Source: Desulfofundulus salinus
GTDB lineage: Bacteria > Bacillota > Desulfotomaculia > Desulfotomaculales > Desulfovirgulaceae
Assembly: GCF_003627965.1 (NCBI RefSeq)
Contig: NZ_RBWE01000001.1
Coordinates: 2,559,230-2,623,229 of the forward strand
Length of the DNA: 64,000 nucleotides
Direction: 5' to 3'
Under the pieces are notes generated by a model. The model was given only the letters and a program-made list of their open reading frames with translations. It was not told the DNA's origin and searched no databases. Made by a program: the position numbers and the translations under genes. Every line of letters starts with the position of its first letter. The stretch's first letter is position 1. Of this stretch, positions 61,450 to 64,000 are shown in pieces.

Positions 61450-61620
61450 TTAAGAGGCCTCCTCGAAGAGCACGTTTGGTCGTGCGGTCTGTGCGCTTAC
61501 CTTGCTCACCAAAGCGCCGCCGGAGGTCAAAAAGACGTTCCTGGCGATGATCTGATCCATCGCGTTCTGCACCTCGGCGGCGGTCAGGTTGTCCCTGGGG
61601 TTGTTCAGGTTGAGCGTGAT
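61450..61620 (-). pseudogene. 5'-truncated DUF2922 gene
   Basis: The frame ITLNLNNPRDNLTAAEVQNA, MDQIIARNVFLTSGGALVSK and a short end to TAA is the C-terminal three quarters of a DUF2922 protein. The start is missing exactly where the recombinase relic begins, so insertion of the island cut this gene. Confidence 0.82.
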
Positions 61621-61625
61621 ATGAC

Positions 61626-61787
61626 GTGGAGCGCTACCTGGACAGGATCTACGAGCCCTTTAAAAACAGAGAAGACGAAGAGCACTTAAAGCCCCTCGCC
61701 CAACAGTTTGCCGAAACAATGGTTGTTTATGAAGAGGAGATAGAAGTGATACTCAAGATCACTTTGGTTACCGGTGGTGGAGGCGGG
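61626..61787 (+). pseudogene. 3' end of a serine-recombinase-like gene (copy 2), abutting ssrA
   Basis: Encodes ERYLDRIYEPFKNREDEEHL, the acidic helix VVYEEEIEVILKITLVTGGG and glycines. The open frame goes on for 22 codons antisense through the tmRNA 3' end (GIRTHRPEE...), which is not meaningful. Matches the copy at 42.4 kb over 95 bp. No catalytic domain. Confidence 0.75.
61693..61787 (+). repeat. 95-bp island-flanking direct repeat, right copy
   Basis: Identical at 94 of 95 positions to 42447-42541. Its last 13 bases form the tmRNA acceptor-stem 3' strand plus CCA on the other strand. Confidence 0.9.
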
Positions 61788-62127
61788 GGGATTCGAACCC
61801 ACCGTCCGGAAGAACAGCCACAGGAGTTTCTCCGAGCGCAGGCTGTGTTTTAGCTTTCGCCCCTTTGGCGGCCACAGCCAGCCTCCGCAGGGGCTATCTC
61901 GTTTTGATGTCCCGCCGGGCCTCCGAGAACCGTCCCGGCGGCAAGCCCGTTAGTCTGACACCCTATCCCGCGTCACGGGCCGGACCCGGGTAGGATGTGG
62001 CCGCTAAATTAAGCAGCCAGAGCGTATTCTTCGTTGGCAGTTATTGTTTTTCCACCGTTTTACGGGCTGATGGAACCCCGGCTCGCTTCTCCTGCCACCG
62101 CTTCCCCCGTCGAAACCTTTCGCCCCC
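61775..62127 (-). ncRNA. ssrA: Transfer-messenger RNA (tmRNA)
   Basis: About 353 nt on the minus strand. The 5' end GGGGGCGAAAGGTTTCGAC and the 3' end GGTTCGAATCCCCCCGCC plus TCCACCA pair as a seven-base acceptor stem and give the T-loop. The tag reading frame GCC AAC GAA GAA TAC GCT CTG GCT GCT TAA encodes ANEEYALAA, a typical proteolysis tag. With SmpB it rescues ribosomes stalled on broken mRNA. It starts 10 bp after the smpB stop codon. No terminator follows the 3' end, where recombinase sequence begins instead. Confidence 0.97.
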
Positions 62128-62137
62128 ATGTCACATA

Positions 62138-62593
62138 TTACATCTTCCCCCGCAGGGCCCGCTCCATTTCCCGCTTTGCGTCCCGGGCGGCCATGTCTTC
62201 CCGCTTGTCGTACACCTTCTTGCCGCGGGCCAGAGCCAGTTCCACCTTGGCCTTGCCCCGGTCGTTGAAGTACACCTTTAGCGGGATCAGGGCCAGGCCC
62301 TTTTCCCGGCTCTTGCCCAGCAGGCGCAGGATCTCCTTTTTATGCATCAGGAGCTTGCGCGTCCGCTTGGGCTCGTGGTTGAAGCGGTTGCCCTGGTCGT
62401 AAGGGCTGATGTGCATATTATACAGGAACAGTTCGGCGTTTTCAACGCGGGCGAAGCTGTCCTGCAGGTTGGCCCGCCCTGCCCGCAGGGATTTGACCTC
62501 GGTGCCGGTCAGGGCGATGCCGGCTTCGTAGGTTTCCAGGATGTGATAGTCATGGCGGGCCTTCCTGTTTACCGTGACCACCTTTCCCACCAT
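62138..62593 (-). CDS. smpB: SsrA-binding protein SmpB
   Basis: A 151-aa protein from the ATG after GGGGAGGTGGTC. Family motifs: [38 protein letters not shown], and the basic C-terminal tail [17 protein letters not shown], which enters the ribosome's mRNA path. It binds the tRNA-like part of tmRNA during trans-translation. It directly precedes ssrA, a common arrangement. Confidence 0.97.
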   Translation of the reverse strand: MVGKVVTVNRKARHDYHILETYEAGIALTGTEVKSLRAGRANLQDSFARVENAELFLYNMHISPYDQGNRFNHEPKRTRKLLMHKKEILRLLGKSREKGLALIPLKVYFNDRGKAKVELALARGKKVYDKREDMAARDAKREMERALRGKM

Positions 62594-62661
62594 GACCACC
62601 TCCCCTGCTGATAAATAAAGCCCTACCTTCAGGCGGCTGGGCTAAGTAACTTCTTTAAATA

Positions 62662-62707
62662 CCTATACTTATCACAACAGCCTATACTTATTATAGCAGT
62701 CTATACA
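62662..62707. repeat. Short tandem repeat upstream of smpB
   Basis: CCTATACTTAT followed by (C/T)A(C/T)A(A/G)CAG occurs twice in tandem and a third time in part (TCTATAC). AT-rich direct repeats just upstream of smpB may be an operator or part of its promoter. Confidence 0.5.
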
Positions 62708-62771
62708 CAAATGTCAACAGGCAATTCCATTTTCTGGCCCGAAGGCCCTGGGGGCAACCGGACGCATGGGA

Positions 62772-62798
62772 AAAAAGCCGGCAGAAAGAACCTGCCGG
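62772..62798 (-). terminator. Intrinsic terminator after HD-domain gene
   Basis: GCCGGCAG and CTGCCGGC pair around a 7-nt loop and run into TTTTTTCCC on the minus strand, 11 bp after the stop codon. Confidence 0.9.
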
Positions 62799-62808
62799 CC
62801 GGCATCTT

Positions 62809-63360
62809 TTATAGCCCCATTTCCCCGGCGATCCCCTGCATGGACTTAAGCCCGATTTCCATGAACTCCTCCAGGGAGAGCCCCATTTCGGAGCAGCTTT
62901 TAATTTGTTCCCTGTTCGCCCCCCGGGCAAAGGATTTTTCATGAAAGCGGTTGAGGAGGAAGGGGACGTCTATGGCGGAGAGCTTCTTTTCCGGCTTGAT
63001 CAGGGCTCCGGCCACAATCAGCCCGGTCAGGGGGTCACTGGCGTAAAGGGCTTTGTCCAGCAGGCTCTGCCGGGGCAGGCCGTGGACTTCATTGTGGGCC
63101 CGGACGGCGTAGACTATTTCCTCCGGCAAACCCTCCCGGGCCAGAAGGTCCGCCCCTTCCATGCTGTGCCGGGCGGGCTCGTCCTTCGTCCAGTCGTAGT
63201 CGATGTCGTGGAGCAACCCGGCCAGGCCCCAGATATCCTCGTCCTGGCCGAAATGCCTGGCCAGGCCGCGCATGACCGCTTCCACGGCCAGGGAATGCTT
63301 TACCAGGTTGCGTGTTTTCAAATGCCTGGTGAGAAGAGTATAGGCTTCGTCCCGCGTCAC
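62809..63360 (-). CDS. HD-domain hydrolase
   Basis: About 183 aa from the GTG 9 nt after AAGGGAG, overlapping the thioesterase stop by 4 nt; the longer open frame upstream is antisense noise. The HD site is HSLAVEAVMRGLARHF, then GLLHDIDYDW, with HSMEGADLL and a later SDPLTGLIVAGALI. This is the small HDIG/HDc type, seen in many bacteria as a hydrolase-like protein that probably acts on phosphate esters (nucleotide or cyclic nucleotide). Substrate unknown. Forms a two-gene unit with the upstream thioesterase. Confidence 0.9.
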   Translation of the reverse strand: MTRDEAYTLLTRHLKTRNLVKHSLAVEAVMRGLARHFGQDEDIWGLAGLLHDIDYDWTKDEPARHSMEGADLLAREGLPEEIVYAVRAHNEVHGLPRQSLLDKALYASDPLTGLIVAGALIKPEKKLSAIDVPFLLNRFHEKSFARGANREQIKSCSEMGLSLEEFMEIGLKSMQGIAGEMGL

Positions 63361-63782
63361 GTTTGAAGACTCCCTTCTTTTATAGTCAGAAACCTGGCCG
63401 TAGCCCGGGCGGCCACCCTGCCGTCGGGAAGGATGAGGCGGGCGGAAAGCTCCCATAGCCGCCCTTTACCGCCCACCTTCCATGCCTCCACGGTCACCGG
63501 CACGCCCACGGGCACCGGGTGGCTGAAACGGGTGAGCATTTCCGCCGTCATGGCCGCAACGCCCCGGCGCCAGAGCCACTGGGCCATGGCCTCGTCCAGC
63601 AGCGTGGCAATCAAACCGCCATGCAACAGGCCGTCCCAGCCCTGGTGTTCTTCCCCGGCGGTAAAGGTGGTCCGGCAAACATCGCCCTCAAGGGAAAACT
63701 CCAGGTGCAGGCCGATGGGATTTTGGGGGCTGCAGGCAAAACACATGCCGTCACTGCGGCTGAAACCGTACATGACCTTCAT
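63357..63782 (-). CDS. PaaI-type hotdog thioesterase
   Basis: A 141-aa hotdog-fold protein with WDGLLHGGLIATLLDEAMAQ (active-site HGG and Asp in LLDEA) and a CFACSPQNPIGLHLEF start found in one PaaI subgroup. Predicted acyl-CoA thioesterase. Different in sequence from the thioesterase at 40 kb. Overlaps the HD-domain gene start, so the two are translationally coupled. The 218 bp to the window end hold nothing recognisable. Confidence 0.88.
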   Translation of the reverse strand: MKVMYGFSRSDGMCFACSPQNPIGLHLEFSLEGDVCRTTFTAGEEHQGWDGLLHGGLIATLLDEAMAQWLWRRGVAAMTAEMLTRFSHPVPVGVPVTVEAWKVGGKGRLWELSARLILPDGRVAARATARFLTIKEGSLQT

Positions 63783-64000
63783 TCACCTTGCTTTTGGGTA
63801 CTCGCCACACTTATGGGGAAGTGTCCCTTTTTGAACACGGTATACAGATATTTTACCAAAAATTTCTCGTTTCGCAAGTGGGGCCGGGTTCACGGGCCCC
63901 AACCTGGCGGCTGTCTTGTAAGTGAGCCAATTGCGATGTTCGGAAGTAGAGATGAATAGGCCGTTTTAGGGCAGTGGCAAAAATATTTTACCCCGGCACG

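Noticed and set aside
61788..61853. Extension of the recombinase relic reading GIRTHRPEEQ
   Set aside because: It is the antisense reading of the tmRNA T-arm, a well-known annotation artefact.

Overview
The window looks like chromosome from an anaerobic, GC-rich, probably thermophilic Gram-positive bacterium of the Desulfotomaculum/Pelotomaculum/Moorella type. The evidence is indirect: secreted proteins with SLH domains, an anaerobic cobamide lower-ligand operon, a Bacillus-style fadNAE beta-oxidation operon with a TetR regulator, YvrJ and DUF2922 proteins, and frequent TTG/GTG starts behind strong Shine-Dalgarno sites. The genus is inference.

Layout. (1) 1-5.55 kb, minus strand: a bza-type operon that makes the benzimidazole lower ligand of B12. 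It has two tandem ThiC paralogues, an O-methyltransferase, a DUF2284 protein and a B12-binding radical SAM enzyme cut by the window edge. A sigma-A-like promoter, a cobalamin riboswitch and an intrinsic terminator precede it. (2) 5.57-10.7 kb: an FAH-family hydrolase, then Rpn-family (PD-(D/E)XK) nuclease genes flanked by a 370-bp direct repeat, with an arsM gene cut and fused in frame to a nuclease tail, then an RHH/PIN toxin-antitoxin pair. (3) 11-21.2 kb: four large secreted surface proteins; two carry SLH anchors and one has four tandem Ig-like repeats. (4) 21.2-23.2 kb: two XRE regulators and a degenerate ImmA/IrrE-like protein, separated by a 209-bp element with strong RNA-like folding. 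(5) 23.2-27.7 kb: hflX behind AmmeMemoRadiSam genes, and a LysE-type exporter. (6) 27.8-34 kb: fadN-fadA-fadE-TetR behind a promoter overlapped by a FadR-like operator. (7) 34-38.9 kb: small metal-binding proteins, a 38-aa membrane peptide, a flavoprotein, a nuclease lipoprotein, rlmD and DUF523. (8) 38.9-45.1 kb: intact thioesterase and acyl-CoA ligase genes among many decayed fragments. (9) 45-60.25 kb: a minus-strand defence operon with drmA, drmB, drmC and an m5C methyltransferase, as in class 2 DISARM, plus a fused DinG/XPD-RecQ helicase, an unrecognised 758-aa protein and a Mig-like mismatch glycosylase. (10) 60.3-64 kb: decayed YvrJ/DUF2922/peptidoglycan-binding genes, ssrA (tmRNA), smpB, an HD protein and a thioesterase.

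The strongest unusual signal is region 9 with its borders. A 95-bp direct repeat (94/95 identical) occurs at 42.4 kb and again across the 3' end of ssrA at 61.7 kb. Both copies are 3' ends of a serine-recombinase-like gene, so the DISARM-like operon appears to sit in a roughly 19-kb island inserted at tmRNA. The operon departs from the described DISARM gene set by adding the double helicase and a T:G-type glycosylase, which would suit a thermophile that methylates cytosine. The two helicase genes, drmC, drmB and the 758-aa gene overlap or lie very close together, which suggests they work together.
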